This document shows, in pieces, positions 51,105 through 59,696 of a DNA stretch of 64,000 nt (positions are counted from its first letter, which is position 1; each line of letters begins with the position of its first letter). This stretch comes from Curtobacterium sp. 9128 (GTDB lineage Bacteria; Actinomycetota; Actinomycetes; Actinomycetales; Microbacteriaceae). The position numbers were made by a program, and so were the translations under genes. The stretch lies in NCBI RefSeq assembly GCF_900086645.1, contig NZ_LT576451.1, positions 186,001-250,000 of the forward strand, read 5' to 3'. The notes under the pieces were generated by a model. It saw nothing but the letters and a program-made list of their open reading frames with translations. It had not been told where the DNA came from and did not search any database.

Positions 51105-52244
51105 ATGCGCATCTTCACGAGGGGGGTCGTGGCCGTGGCGCTCGCGACCACGGCGATCGTCACCGTCGCCAGTTGTTCCACCGCGTCGTCCGCAGGGCCG
51201 ACACCGGCACCGTCGCGCAGCGCCGCACCGTCGGCCACGCCGACCGAGACGGCCTCCGGCGTCGACTTCGGTCCGTCGCCGGAGTCCGACGGCGTGCCGA
51301 CCTGTGCGCAGCTGCTGCCGTCGGACCTCGTCACCCGAGCGGTCCCCGGCACCACCGTGCTCGACCCGATGACGACGCAGGACCACGTCCTCGGCGCCTG
51401 GACGACCGCGACGACCAGTGGCGGTACCGACTGCTGGAGCACCAACGGTGTCTCGCTCCTCGACGACGTCAGCCCCGGCGGGCAGGGCGATCCGATGTAC
51501 GAGGGCGTCGGGCTCTCGGTGCTGCCGGACGCGGCCCCCGAGCACGCCGATGCCACCGAGCACGTCGATCCGTCGACGGACCCCGCGTCGGTGTACTGCG
51601 GGGCCTCCGACGCCGCCCGCGTGAGCTGCAACGGGCGTGCGCTCGCCGGGAACGCTTGGATCGACCTCTCCCTGACCCGCCTGCAGACCACGGCCGACGC
51701 CACCCCGGAGCAGGTGCAGCCCGCGTTCCAGGCGCTGCTCGACCACGTCGAGGAGACCGTCGCCGCGGCACCGGTCGCGGGGGTGCAGACCGAACACGAT
51801 GCAGCGTCCTGGAAGCCGAGCACCTGCACGGCCGACCGGGTGAACGCCGACACCGCCGTCGCACTGGTCGACCCGTGGTCGCTCGGCTCCGACGTCGGCG
51901 CCGAGCCGACCTACTACGCGCTGAACCGTCTGGGTGCCGCGGCGTGCTCGTTCGGTCCTGCCGAGCAGCCGTTCTCACGAACCGGAGCCTCGTACTCCTC
52001 GATGCCCGACTCGGGATGGGTCGTCAGCGCTCGCCTCGGCGACGGACTCATCGACCGACGCGACCGGCTCGAGCTCGACGGTCTCGCCGAGGACGCCGCC
52101 GCCTGGCGCACGTGCGACGAGGCCGCGTGCTCCGTCGACGTCGTGCAGGACGGCACCTGGACGCACTACGTCCTGTTCTCCTGGGCCGCTCCGAACGCGA
52201 GCTCGGCGATCGAGCGCTGGGCGGAGTCGTCCCTCACCGCCTGA
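51105..52244 (+). CDS. Lipoprotein of unknown function
   Basis: 379 residues. Lipobox VTVASC with lipidation expected at Cys24 after GVVAVALATTAIVTVASC. A Ser/Pro/Ala-rich linker leads to two similar halves, each beginning with a Cys near TCAQLLPSDLVT and TCTADRVNADT, so the protein may be a duplicated domain with disulfides (several Cys in the mature part). I do not recognise a family. TAGCCT at 51093-51098 ends six bases before the ATG, consistent with leaderless transcription. It faces the AfsR-like gene across an 80-bp gap and its 3' end overlaps the FUSC gene by 11 bp. Confidence 0.8.
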   Translation: MRIFTRGVVAVALATTAIVTVASCSTASSAGPTPAPSRSAAPSATPTETASGVDFGPSPESDGVPTCAQLLPSDLVTRAVPGTTVLDPMTTQDHVLGAWTTATTSGGTDCWSTNGVSLLDDVSPGGQGDPMYEGVGLSVLPDAAPEHADATEHVDPSTDPASVYCGASDAARVSCNGRALAGNAWIDLSLTRLQTTADATPEQVQPAFQALLDHVEETVAAAPVAGVQTEHDAASWKPSTCTADRVNADTAVALVDPWSLGSDVGAEPTYYALNRLGAAACSFGPAEQPFSRTGASYSSMPDSGWVVSARLGDGLIDRRDRLELDGLAEDAAAWRTCDEAACSVDVVQDGTWTHYVLFSWAAPNASSAIERWAESSLTA

Positions 52245-53361
52245 CGTCGCGCCGGTGACCGAACGCGGACGGCCCCGTCGACGTGTCGAGGTCCTCCGTC
52301 GCCCGCCGCTCGGACTCCACGATCCCCCGGAGCGACACCAGCGCAGCCGACGTCACCGCGACGTGCGACGGGTCCTCCTTGCTCGCATCGAGGGCCCGCT
52401 CGACCTCGGCGATCGCGTCGTCCCCTGCACTCTCCGGGCACTCGCCGCGGATCATGCACGCGAGTTCGCGGAACGCCTTCGCGAGCGGTTCGGCGAACGC
52501 CGGGTCCGGGCGGCCGAGTCCGTCGGACACCGGACCCGAGCGGGCGACGAGCTCGGTGAGGTCCGTCGTGTACCAGGCGGCCCGCTCGAGCGCCCGGAAC
52601 CGCGCGCCGTCCTGCTGCAGCCGAGCCCGTGACCCGCGGAGCGCCCCGCGGGGGTTCAGCTTCCGGCTCTCGTGCGCGATCGAGACCCGGGACCGGACGT
52701 CGGCGATGGCCCGGTCGAGCCGGTCCTGCTGCCTGTCCCATGCCTTCTCGTCACGCTCGTCGGCCTCGAGCACCGCGGCGAGGCCGTCGAGGTGGTCGGC
52801 GAGCACCTCGTTGACCGCGTCGATCCGGTGTTCGGCGTCCCAGAAGCGCAGCGGCGGGAAGACCAGGAAGTTGACGAGCAGGCCGACCGCGACGCCGACG
52901 GCCATCTGCACGAGGTACCCGAGCGAGTACCCCTCCGCGTGCGCACCGCCGACGAGCAGGACGAACAGCGCCGCGGTGGACACCCACGAGCTGCCCTCGC
53001 CGAGGATGCGGAATCCGCCGACGAGCACTCCGATCCCCACGGCGAGGGCGATCGCGATGAACCCGGGGTCGCCGATCCACATCGTGAACCCGGCGATCAC
53101 GATCCCGAGGCCGATGCCCACGAGGGTCTGGATCCCGCTCCTGAGCCCCGCGAACACCGTCGTCTGCATCGCGACCACGGCCCCGAGCGGCGCGTAGTAC
53201 GGGTAGTCCGACGCGACCCCTGGCACGTGTCGAGCGATGAACCAGGCGAGACACGCGGCGAACGCGGCCTTCCCGGCGTGCAGCAGGCGCGGCTGTGTGC
53301 CCGAGGTCCGGCTCCAGCGCCAGACCCTCGTTCCCACCCCCGCGACGTGTTCGAATCCCAT
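52234..53361 (-). CDS. FUSC family aromatic-acid exporter-like membrane protein
   Basis: 375 residues from the ATG at 53361 (GGAGGA five bases upstream). The N-terminal half has about six helices (AAFAACLAWFIARHVPG, YAPLGAVVAMQTTVFAGLRSGIQTLVGIGLGIVIAG), the FUSC signature layout. The C-terminal half is soluble and helical (EADERDEKAWDRQQDRLDRA). Related proteins export aromatic acids or relate to membrane stress. The 3' end overlaps the lipoprotein gene by 11 bp. It ends the insertion between rplQ and truA and is 66 bp from the rplQ terminator. Confidence 0.85.
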   Translation of the reverse strand: MGFEHVAGVGTRVWRWSRTSGTQPRLLHAGKAAFAACLAWFIARHVPGVASDYPYYAPLGAVVAMQTTVFAGLRSGIQTLVGIGLGIVIAGFTMWIGDPGFIAIALAVGIGVLVGGFRILGEGSSWVSTAALFVLLVGGAHAEGYSLGYLVQMAVGVAVGLLVNFLVFPPLRFWDAEHRIDAVNEVLADHLDGLAAVLEADERDEKAWDRQQDRLDRAIADVRSRVSIAHESRKLNPRGALRGSRARLQQDGARFRALERAAWYTTDLTELVARSGPVSDGLGRPDPAFAEPLAKAFRELACMIRGECPESAGDDAIAEVERALDASKEDPSHVAVTSAALVSLRGIVESERRATEDLDTSTGPSAFGHRRDVRR

Positions 53362-53426
53362 GGGTCCTCCGGTGTCGGCCCGCACCCGATGGGCCGACGG
53401 GTCACCCTACGATGCTGTGGCTGGGA

Positions 53427-53468
53427 ACGACACGGCCCCCACAGCGTGCGCTGCGGGGGCCGTGTCGT
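53427..53468 (-). terminator. Terminator after rplQ
   Basis: 19-base arms (53427-53445 and 53450-53468; ACGACACGGCCCCCACAGC) with one mismatch and a 4-base loop. Begins 12 bases past the rplQ stop, so the ribosomal operon ends here. Confidence 0.85.
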
Positions 53469-53480
53469 GTGGTGCTGGGG

Positions 53481-54074
53481 TTACTTGTCGTCCGACTTCT
53501 CGTCCGACTTGCCCTCGGCGTCTGCCTCGACCTCGGCGGCAGCCTCGGTCTCGGTCTCTTCCGCGACGGGAGCCGACTCCTCGGTGGTCTCGGTCGACTC
53601 GACCGGGGCCTCCTCGGTCGTCTCGTCGGCCGCCGACTCCTCGGCTGCGGGCTCCTCGACCGGCGCGGCGGCGGCCGGAGCCGACTTACGCGAGACGGGG
53701 GCCGGCGTGCCCGAGACGGGCTCGAGGACGAGCTCGATCGACGCGAGGGGAGCGTTGTCGCCCTTGCGGAAGCCGAGCTTGGTGATGCGGGTGTAGCCAC
53801 CCTGGCGGTCCTCGACCTGCGGGGCGATCTCGGTGAACAGCGTGTGCACGACGGTCTTGTCGCGCAGGATGCTGATCACGCGACGACGCGCGTGCAGGTC
53901 GCCACGCTTCGCGAACGTGATGAGACGCTCGGCGACCGGGCGGAGGCGCTTGGCCTTCGTCTCGGTGGTCGTGATGCGACCGTGCGTGAAGAGGGCGTTG
54001 GCGAGGTTGCTCAGGAGCAGGCGCTCGTGGGCGGGGCCGCCACCGAGGCGGGGGCCCTTGGTGGGCTTCGGCAT
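53481..54074 (-). CDS. rplQ: 50S ribosomal protein L17 with acidic C-terminal tail
   Basis: 197 residues against about 120 for the core. [55 protein letters not shown] and [18 protein letters not shown] are L17 blocks. Residues after [11 protein letters not shown] form a Glu/Ala/Thr tail ([18 protein letters not shown]), as in other actinobacteria. Last gene of the rpsM-rpsK-rpoA-rplQ run; 66 bp after rpoA. Confidence 0.97.
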   Translation of the reverse strand: MPKPTKGPRLGGGPAHERLLLSNLANALFTHGRITTTETKAKRLRPVAERLITFAKRGDLHARRRVISILRDKTVVHTLFTEIAPQVEDRQGGYTRITKLGFRKGDNAPLASIELVLEPVSGTPAPVSRKSAPAAAAPVEEPAAEESAADETTEEAPVESTETTEESAPVAEETETEAAAEVEADAEGKSDEKSDDK

Positions 54075-54140
54075 GTCAGTTCTCCAGTGGTGAAAGTGGT
54101 GCGCGCTGCGTCAGCGGCACGCGTGCGCGTGAGCGCGAGG

Positions 54141-55136
54141 TCAGTTGTTGGACTCGTCCTCGTCGTACCCGCTGTAGAAGTGGGCGCCGTCGAATCCGGG
54201 GACGGTGTCCTTGAGGGACAGGCCGAGCTCGGTGAGCTTGTCCTTGACCTCGTCCACCGACTTCTGACCGAAGTTGCGGATGTTCATGAGCTGCGTCTCC
54301 GACAGGGCGACGAGCTCGGACACCGTGTTGATGCCCTCCCGCTTGAGGCAGTTGTAGCTGCGGACCGACAGGTCGAGGTCCTCGATCGGGGTCTGCAGCT
54401 CGTTCGAGAGCACTGCATCGACCGGCGCGGGGCCGATCTCGATGCCCTCTGCCGCCGTGTTGAGCTCACGGGCGAGACCGAAGAGCTCGACGAGCGTCCG
54501 ACCGGCCGACGCGATGGCGTCGCGCGGCGTGATGGCCGGCTTCGACTCGACGTCGACGACCAGACGGTCGAAGTCCGTGCGCTCACCGGCACGCGTCGCC
54601 TCGACGCGGTAGGTGACCTTCAGGACGGGCGAGTAGATCGAGTCGATCGGGATCTGACCGGCCTCGCTGAACTCCGAGCGGTTCTGCGTCGCCGAGACGT
54701 AGCCGCGGCCACGCTCGATGGTGAGCTCGAGCTCGAAGCGCGCGGTGTCGTTCAGGGTCGCGATGACGAGGTCCGGGTTGTGGATCTCGACGCCGGCCGG
54801 CGCGGAGATGTCCGCAGCGGTGACCTGACCGGCACCCTGCTTGCGCAGGTACGCCGTGATGGGCTCGTCGTGCTCGCTGGAGACGACCAGGCTCTTGATG
54901 TTGAGGATGATCTCCGTGACGTCTTCCTTCACACCGGGAACGGTGCTGAATTCGTGGAGGACGCCGTCGATACGGATGCTCGTGACCGCAGCACCGGGGA
55001 TCGAGGAGAGGAGCGTGCGGCGCAGCGAGTTCCCGAGGGTGTAGCCGAAGCCAGGCTCGAGCGGCTCGATGACGAAGCGCGAGCGGTGCTCGGAGATCGA
55101 CTCCTCGGTGAGGGTGGGGCGCTGTGCAATGAGCAC
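54141..55136 (-). CDS. rpoA: RNA polymerase alpha subunit
   Basis: 331 residues from the GTG at 55136 (AAAGGA upstream): [20 protein letters not shown] is the normal actinobacterial start, so the longer in-frame reading is rejected. N-terminal assembly domain with [31 protein letters not shown]. The C-terminal DNA-contact domain has [25 protein letters not shown] and [16 protein letters not shown]. Core transcription enzyme subunit. Upstream gap to rpsK is 205 bp with two hairpins. Confidence 0.98.
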   Translation of the reverse strand: MLIAQRPTLTEESISEHRSRFVIEPLEPGFGYTLGNSLRRTLLSSIPGAAVTSIRIDGVLHEFSTVPGVKEDVTEIILNIKSLVVSSEHDEPITAYLRKQGAGQVTAADISAPAGVEIHNPDLVIATLNDTARFELELTIERGRGYVSATQNRSEFSEAGQIPIDSIYSPVLKVTYRVEATRAGERTDFDRLVVDVESKPAITPRDAIASAGRTLVELFGLARELNTAAEGIEIGPAPVDAVLSNELQTPIEDLDLSVRSYNCLKREGINTVSELVALSETQLMNIRNFGQKSVDEVKDKLTELGLSLKDTVPGFDGAHFYSGYDEDESNN

Positions 55137-55224
55137 TGTGGGATTCCTTTCGGCGAAGTGTCCGCTATATGACACTTGGCGGTACGACGGGGCCGGCGAG
55201 GCCCCGACGGGTCTGTTGAGTTGT

Positions 55225-55327
55225 GATCACGCGCACCAGAGTGCGCGATCGAACGACCAGGAATGGCCGTCCCCGCTCGTTCCCGTCAGACGGGTCTTCC
55301 CCGTCAGGGACCGAGCAGGGGACGGCC
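55225..55327 (-). promoter_or_regulatory. Two hairpins between rpsK and rpoA
   Basis: One is GATCACGCGCAC, CAGA, GTGCGCGATC at 55225-55250 with a two-base bulge. The other is larger, 55265-55327: GGCCGTCCCCGCTCG paired with CGAGCAGGGGACGGCC through one bulge, with an inner CGTCAGACGGG stem. This gap is long for a ribosomal operon and could be an attenuator, a processing site or a separate rpoA promoter region. Confidence 0.5.
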
Positions 55328-55341
55328 GGTTGCTCCTCGCG

Positions 55342-55740
55342 TCAGACGCGACGGCGCTTGGGCGGGCGGCACCCGTTGTGCGCCTGCGGCGTGACGTCGT
55401 TGATCGAACCGACCTCGAGGCCGGCGGCCTGGAGGGAGCGGATCGCGGTCTCGCGGCCCGAACCCGGACCCTTCACGAAGACGTCGACCTTCTTGACGCC
55501 GTGCTCCTGCGCCTGACGCGCAGCGGACTCGGCGGCGAGCTGCGCCGCGAACGGCGTCGACTTGCGCGAACCCTTGAAGCCGACGGCTCCGGAGGACGCC
55601 CAGCTGAGGACGGCACCCGACGGGTCGGTGATGCTGACGATCGTGTTGTTGAACGTGCTCTTGATGTGGGCCTGGCCCACTGCGACGTTCTTCTTCTCCT
55701 TGCGGCGCGGCTTGCGCGCGGCAGTCTTGGGGGTAGCCAT
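55342..55740 (-). CDS. rpsK: 30S ribosomal protein S11
   Basis: 132 residues. [44 protein letters not shown] is the S11 core, and [15 protein letters not shown] the C-terminus. Nine bases after rpsM. rpsD (S4), which follows rpsK in some bacteria, is not here. Confidence 0.97.
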   Translation of the reverse strand: MATPKTAARKPRRKEKKNVAVGQAHIKSTFNNTIVSITDPSGAVLSWASSGAVGFKGSRKSTPFAAQLAAESAARQAQEHGVKKVDVFVKGPGSGRETAIRSLQAAGLEVGSINDVTPQAHNGCRPPKRRRV

Positions 55741-55749
55741 CGGGGTCTC

Positions 55750-56124
55750 CTATCGAGCCTTCTTCTTGCCTGCCACGGTGCGCTTCGGGCCCTTGCGGGT
55801 ACGAGCGTTGGTCTTGGTGCGCTGACCGCGCACCGGGAGACCACGACGGTGGCGAAGACCCTCGTAGCTACCGATCTCGACCTTGCGGCGGATGTCGGCG
55901 GCCACCTCGCGGCGGAGGTCACCCTCCACCTTGAAGTTGCCCTCGATGTAGTCGCGGAGGGCGACGAGCTGGTCGTCGGTGAGGTCCTTGACGCGGATGT
56001 CACCGGAGATACCGGTGTCCGCGAGCGTCTTGACCGCGCGAGTGCGGCCGACGCCGTAGATGTACGTGAGTGCGATCTCCACGCGCTTCTCGCGCGGGAT
56101 GTCGACGCCTGCTAGACGTGCCAT
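55750..56124 (-). CDS. rpsM: 30S ribosomal protein S13
   Basis: 124 residues. [30 protein letters not shown] and the C-terminal basic region [23 protein letters not shown]. It contacts the anticodon region of P-site tRNA. Separated from rpmJ by 181 bp, which contains a small CTCGGG/CCCGAG hairpin near 56173. Confidence 0.97.
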   Translation of the reverse strand: MARLAGVDIPREKRVEIALTYIYGVGRTRAVKTLADTGISGDIRVKDLTDDQLVALRDYIEGNFKVEGDLRREVAADIRRKVEIGSYEGLRHRRGLPVRGQRTKTNARTRKGPKRTVAGKKKAR

Positions 56125-56305
56125 GTGCTGGCTGCTCCTGTTGTCGATGGAGGTGTGGCGCAGTGCCGGTGCTCGGGCCTCCGACCCGAGGTGTCCCCCC
56201 GGGCGCGGCCGGAGCCGGACCAGGGTTCTGGTACTGCGTTTGCGGTGTTCAGTTGTGGATCCTGCGCAGGCCGCCTGTCGGCGTCCGGTCAGGCAGTTCC
56301 GGGGA

Positions 56306-56422
56306 CTAGCCCTGGCGCTGCTTGTGACGCGGGTTGCTCTTGCAGATCACCATGACGCGGCCCTTGCGGCGAATCACACGGCAGTGCTCGCAGATGGGCT
56401 TGACGCTGGGGTTGACCTTCAT
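56306..56422 (-). CDS. rpmJ: 50S ribosomal protein L36 (zinc form)
   Basis: 38 residues: [20 protein letters not shown], then [18 protein letters not shown]. Cys11, Cys14, Cys27 and His33 are the CxxC...C...H zinc ligands, so this is the zinc-containing form. It is too short for most gene finders' default. Follows infA by 70 bp. Confidence 0.96.
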   Translation of the reverse strand: MKVNPSVKPICEHCRVIRRKGRVMVICKSNPRHKQRQG

Positions 56423-56492
56423 TGCTGTTTCCTCGTGCTCGCTGGCTTCGTGCCCGGCAGGCTTGCCGAGTCGTTCCTTTCCAGCTCGCGGA

Positions 56493-56714
56493 TCACTTGT
56501 AGCGGTAGACGATCCGGCCGCGGGTCAGGTCGTACGGGCTCAGCTCCACGATCACGCGGTCCTCAGGGAGGATGCGGATGTAGTGCTGGCGCATCTTCCC
56601 GGAGATGTGCGCGAGGACCTTGTGCCCATTGGTCAGCTCAACGCGGAACATCGCGTTGGGCAGAGCTTCGAGCACCGAGCCTTCGATCTCGATGACGCCG
56701 TCTTTCTTGGCCAT
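56493..56714 (-). CDS. infA: Translation initiation factor IF-1
   Basis: 73 residues from the ATG at 56714: [20 protein letters not shown], an OB fold, ending [16 protein letters not shown]. It blocks the A site during initiation. A longer in-frame reading upstream is rejected. First gene of infA-rpmJ-rpsM-rpsK-rpoA-rplQ; its promoter lies in 56715-56976, shared with the divergent LCP gene. Confidence 0.98.
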   Translation of the reverse strand: MAKKDGVIEIEGSVLEALPNAMFRVELTNGHKVLAHISGKMRQHYIRILPEDRVIVELSPYDLTRGRIVYRYK

Positions 56715-56976
56715 AGCCTCACTGTCGCTTGGTTGGATTACCGGTGTGATCCCCGAGCCGGTCTGCGGGTCGGTCGCCACGCCGAGAGGGCATGACACAC
56801 CAAAGATCGATCTTATGGGAAAGTGGTCCGATTGCCAAGTGCAGCCGGCGCGCCCCCAGAGCTGGGGTGTTCCTGAGGGACGGGCCAGCGTTCCACAGTG
56901 GTTCCACGGCGCGTTCGAGGGGATGGACATGGGTCCAGCCCTACGGTGACGATGCAGCCACCCGAACGGAGACCAC

Positions 56977-58215
56977 GTGCCCGACGCCTCTCGGCCCTTC
57001 GCTCGTCACGGACGACTCCCGCGACGACGAGCCTGGACGACCCTCCTGTCGATCGTCGCCTCCACCCTCGCGGTGGTGCTCGTCAGCGGGACGAGCGTCG
57101 CGGCCATCGCCGGCGCGCAGCTCGCCGGCGCGCCGACGTCCGTGAAGCTCAGCACCGACGACCAGAGCGCCGCGAAGACCGCCGACATCACGGCCATCAA
57201 GGGCGGCGCGAACATCCTGCTCATCGGCAGTGACACCCGCGTCGGGCAGTTCGACGCGAACGAGGACGTCGAGGGCGCACGCAACGACGTGACGATGCTC
57301 ATCCACGTCTCGCAGGACCACACCCAGCTGACCGCGGTGAGCTTCCCCCGCGACCTCATGGTGCCGATCCCCGCGTGCACCAACCCGGAGACGGGCACGA
57401 GCTACCCCGCAGCGACCTCGGCGCAGTTCAACACCGCACTCGGCAACGGCGGCGTCTCCTGCGTGGTGGACACCGTCGAGAACCTCACGGGATTGAGCAT
57501 CCCGTACGCGGGCCTCATCACCTTCGACGGCGTGATCGAGATGTCGAACGCGCTCGGCGGCGTCGACGTCTGCGTGGCGAAGGACATCGACGACACCTAC
57601 ACGGGGCTGCACCTCACCGCGGGGTCACACTCGCTCGAGGGCTCCGACGCGCTCGCCTTCCTGCGGACCCGACACGGCGTCGGCGACGGCAGCGACCTCG
57701 CCCGCATCAGCTCGCAGCAGGTCTTCCTCTCGGCGCTGCTCCGCAAGGTCACCTCGGACGGCACCCTCTCGAACCCCATCACGCTCTACAAGCTCGCCGG
57801 CGCGGCCCTGAACAACATGGTCCTGTCCGACGGGCTGAACCAGCCGAAGACGCTGGTCGGCCTCGCGAGCATGCTCCGCGGGATGAGCACGTCGAGCATG
57901 CTGTTCGTCCAGTACCCCGTCGCCGACGACCCCGACGACAGCGCACGCGTCATCGTGGACCAGACGACCGCCCACACGCTCAACGTCGCACTGCAGACCG
58001 ACGAGAAGACGACGCTGAGCGACTCGTCGACCGGTCGCGCATCAGAGGACCAGAGCGGATCCTCCGGCACCGCCCCGTCGTCGGCTGCGACGCCGTCGAG
58101 CGAACCGACCGGCACGAGCACCAGTACGAGCGCAGCGAGTCCGTCGTCGACGCCGTTGCCGTCGTCGATCACCGGACAGAGCGCGGCGGAGGAGACCTGC
58201 TCCGTCGGCAACTGA
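56977..58215 (+). CDS. LytR-CpsA-Psr (LCP) family cell-wall ligase
   Basis: 412 residues from the GTG at 56977 (GGAGA six bases upstream). A helix near 18-46 ([20 protein letters not shown]) anchors it. The LCP domain has [41 protein letters not shown] and [18 protein letters not shown] with the Arg/Asp residues that hold the polyprenyl pyrophosphate. The C-terminus is Ser/Thr/Pro-rich and carries two late Cys (Cys408 region). It links teichoic-acid-like or arabinogalactan-like polymers to peptidoglycan. It is the only plus-strand gene in a minus-strand ribosomal block (map to infA). Confidence 0.93.
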   Translation: MPDASRPFARHGRLPRRRAWTTLLSIVASTLAVVLVSGTSVAAIAGAQLAGAPTSVKLSTDDQSAAKTADITAIKGGANILLIGSDTRVGQFDANEDVEGARNDVTMLIHVSQDHTQLTAVSFPRDLMVPIPACTNPETGTSYPAATSAQFNTALGNGGVSCVVDTVENLTGLSIPYAGLITFDGVIEMSNALGGVDVCVAKDIDDTYTGLHLTAGSHSLEGSDALAFLRTRHGVGDGSDLARISSQQVFLSALLRKVTSDGTLSNPITLYKLAGAALNNMVLSDGLNQPKTLVGLASMLRGMSTSSMLFVQYPVADDPDDSARVIVDQTTAHTLNVALQTDEKTTLSDSSTGRASEDQSGSSGTAPSSAATPSSEPTGTSTSTSAASPSSTPLPSSITGQSAAEETCSVGN

Positions 58216-58234
58216 CGCCGACGGGGCGGGGCCG

Positions 58235-58265
58235 AGCCGAGCCTCCAGGCCCTGGAGGCTCGGCT
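58235..58265. terminator. Terminator between the LCP gene and map
   Basis: AGCCGAGCCTCCAGG (58235-58249) and exact complement (58251-58265). It begins 20 bases past the LCP stop and its last base is also part of the map stop codon. It is the complete palindrome of the CCGAGCCTCC motif. Confidence 0.75.
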
Positions 58266-59098
58266 TACGGGATCGGGACCGGCGTCACTCCCAGCGGGGC
58301 CAGGGCAGCCGCCCCACCGTCGCTGGCCGTGAGGACCCAGATGCCGTCCGCGTGGACCGCGACGCTGTGCTCCCAGTGCGCCGCGTCGGCGCCGTCCAGG
58401 GTCCGGACCGTCCACTCGTCGTCGTCCGTCGTGCTGTCGATCGTGCCGGCGGTGACCATCGGCTCGATCGCGACCACCAGCCCGGGACGGACAGCGGGGC
58501 CCGCGCCACGGACGCGGTAGTTGAAGACCGGGGGTTCCTCGTGCATCGACCGGCCGATGCCGTGTCCGGTGTAGTCCTCGACGATGCCCCAGGCGCCGGT
58601 CTCGTCGATGGCGTCCTCCACCGCGTCGCCGACCTCGTTGAGGTGCTTGGCGTGCGCCAGCGCGGCGATGCCGTGCCAGAGCGACCGTTCGGTCGTGTCG
58701 CAGAGCGTCTGGCGCGCCGCGGTCACACCGGCGTCGCCACCGGGCACCACCGTGGTGAAGGCGCTGTCGCCGTTCCAGCCCTCGACCTCGGCGCCCGCGT
58801 CCACGGACACGATGTCGCCCGGTTGCAGGACACGGTCACCGGGGATGCCGTGCACGATCTCGTCGTTCACGGACACGCACAGGGTGTGGCGGTACCCGGG
58901 CACCAGCTGGAAGTTCGGGATGCCGCCGCCGTCACGGATCGTCCGTTCGGCGATGGCGTCGAGCTCGCCCGTGGTGGCCCCCGGTCGGATCGCCGAACGG
59001 ACCGCGTCCAGCGCCGCCTCGGTGAGGAGTCCAGGGCGCACCATGGCGCGGAGTTCCTCGGGCGTCTTGTAGATCGAGGGCTTGCGGAAACGGACCAC
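58265..59098 (-). CDS. map: Type I methionine aminopeptidase
   Basis: 277 residues from the GTG at 59098, 7 bases after adk. Metal ligands: Asp in VSVDAGAEVEGW, Asp in NGDSAFTTV, His in TGHGIGRSMHEEP, Glu in VAIEPMV and Glu in WEHSVAV. GRSMHEEP is the His/Glu block. It removes N-terminal Met from nascent proteins. The order secY-adk-map is normal; infA, usually next, is separated by the LCP gene. Confidence 0.96.
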   Translation of the reverse strand: MVRFRKPSIYKTPEELRAMVRPGLLTEAALDAVRSAIRPGATTGELDAIAERTIRDGGGIPNFQLVPGYRHTLCVSVNDEIVHGIPGDRVLQPGDIVSVDAGAEVEGWNGDSAFTTVVPGGDAGVTAARQTLCDTTERSLWHGIAALAHAKHLNEVGDAVEDAIDETGAWGIVEDYTGHGIGRSMHEEPPVFNYRVRGAGPAVRPGLVVAIEPMVTAGTIDSTTDDDEWTVRTLDGADAAHWEHSVAVHADGIWVLTASDGGAAALAPLGVTPVPIP

Positions 59099-59105
59099 GC
59101 CGGGG

Positions 59106-59696
59106 TCAGACGCCGGCGGTGAGCCCGCGCGACGCGAGCGCTGCCTGGATGCGGTCGCCGACCTCGTCGATGGCGCCGAGGCCGTCGACCTCGACCACGA
59201 GACCGCGCTGCTGGTACGCCGCGACGATCGGGGCGGTCTGCTCGACGTAGACCTGCTGGCGACGACGGATCGTCTCCTCGTTGTCGTCGCTGCGGCCCTG
59301 GTCCTCGGCACGCTTCAGGAGGCGCCCGACGAGCTCGTCCTGGTCGGCGACGAGCTGCACGACGGCGTCGAGGCCGGTGCCCTGCTCGGCGAGCAGCGCG
59401 TCGAGGTACTCGACCTGCCCGACGGTGCGCGGGTAGCCGTCGAGCAGGAAGCCGCTCTCGGCGTCGGTCTCGCCGAGGCGGGACTTCACGAGCTCGTTCG
59501 TCAGCGAGTCCGGGACGTAGTCGCCCGCGTCCATGATCGCCTTCGCCTGGACCCCGAGCGGCGTGCCTTCCGAGACGTTCTTCCGGAAGATGTCACCGGT
59601 GGAGACGGCGGGGATCCCGAAGGACTCGGCGATGCGGCCGGCCTGGGTTCCCTTTCCCGCTCCGGGAGGTCCGACGATGATGAGACGTGCGCTCAA
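59106..59696 (-). CDS. adk: Adenylate kinase
   Basis: 196 residues. P-loop [21 protein letters not shown] site [23 protein letters not shown], and a short LID ([18 protein letters not shown]) of the type without zinc. Converts ATP + AMP to 2 ADP. The start is TTG at 59694-59696, overlapping the secY stop by 4 bp, a rare start codon in this window. Confidence 0.97.
   Translation of the reverse strand: MSARLIIVGPPGAGKGTQAGRIAESFGIPAVSTGDIFRKNVSEGTPLGVQAKAIMDAGDYVPDSLTNELVKSRLGETDAESGFLLDGYPRTVGQVEYLDALLAEQGTGLDAVVQLVADQDELVGRLLKRAEDQGRSDDNEETIRRRQQVYVEQTAPIVAAYQQRGLVVEVDGLGAIDEVGDRIQAALASRGLTAGV

Noticed and set aside
48583-51372. 929-codon plus-strand frame opposite the AfsR-like gene
   Set aside because: Composition typical of antisense GC-rich DNA; the minus strand has intact Walker motifs and domain order.
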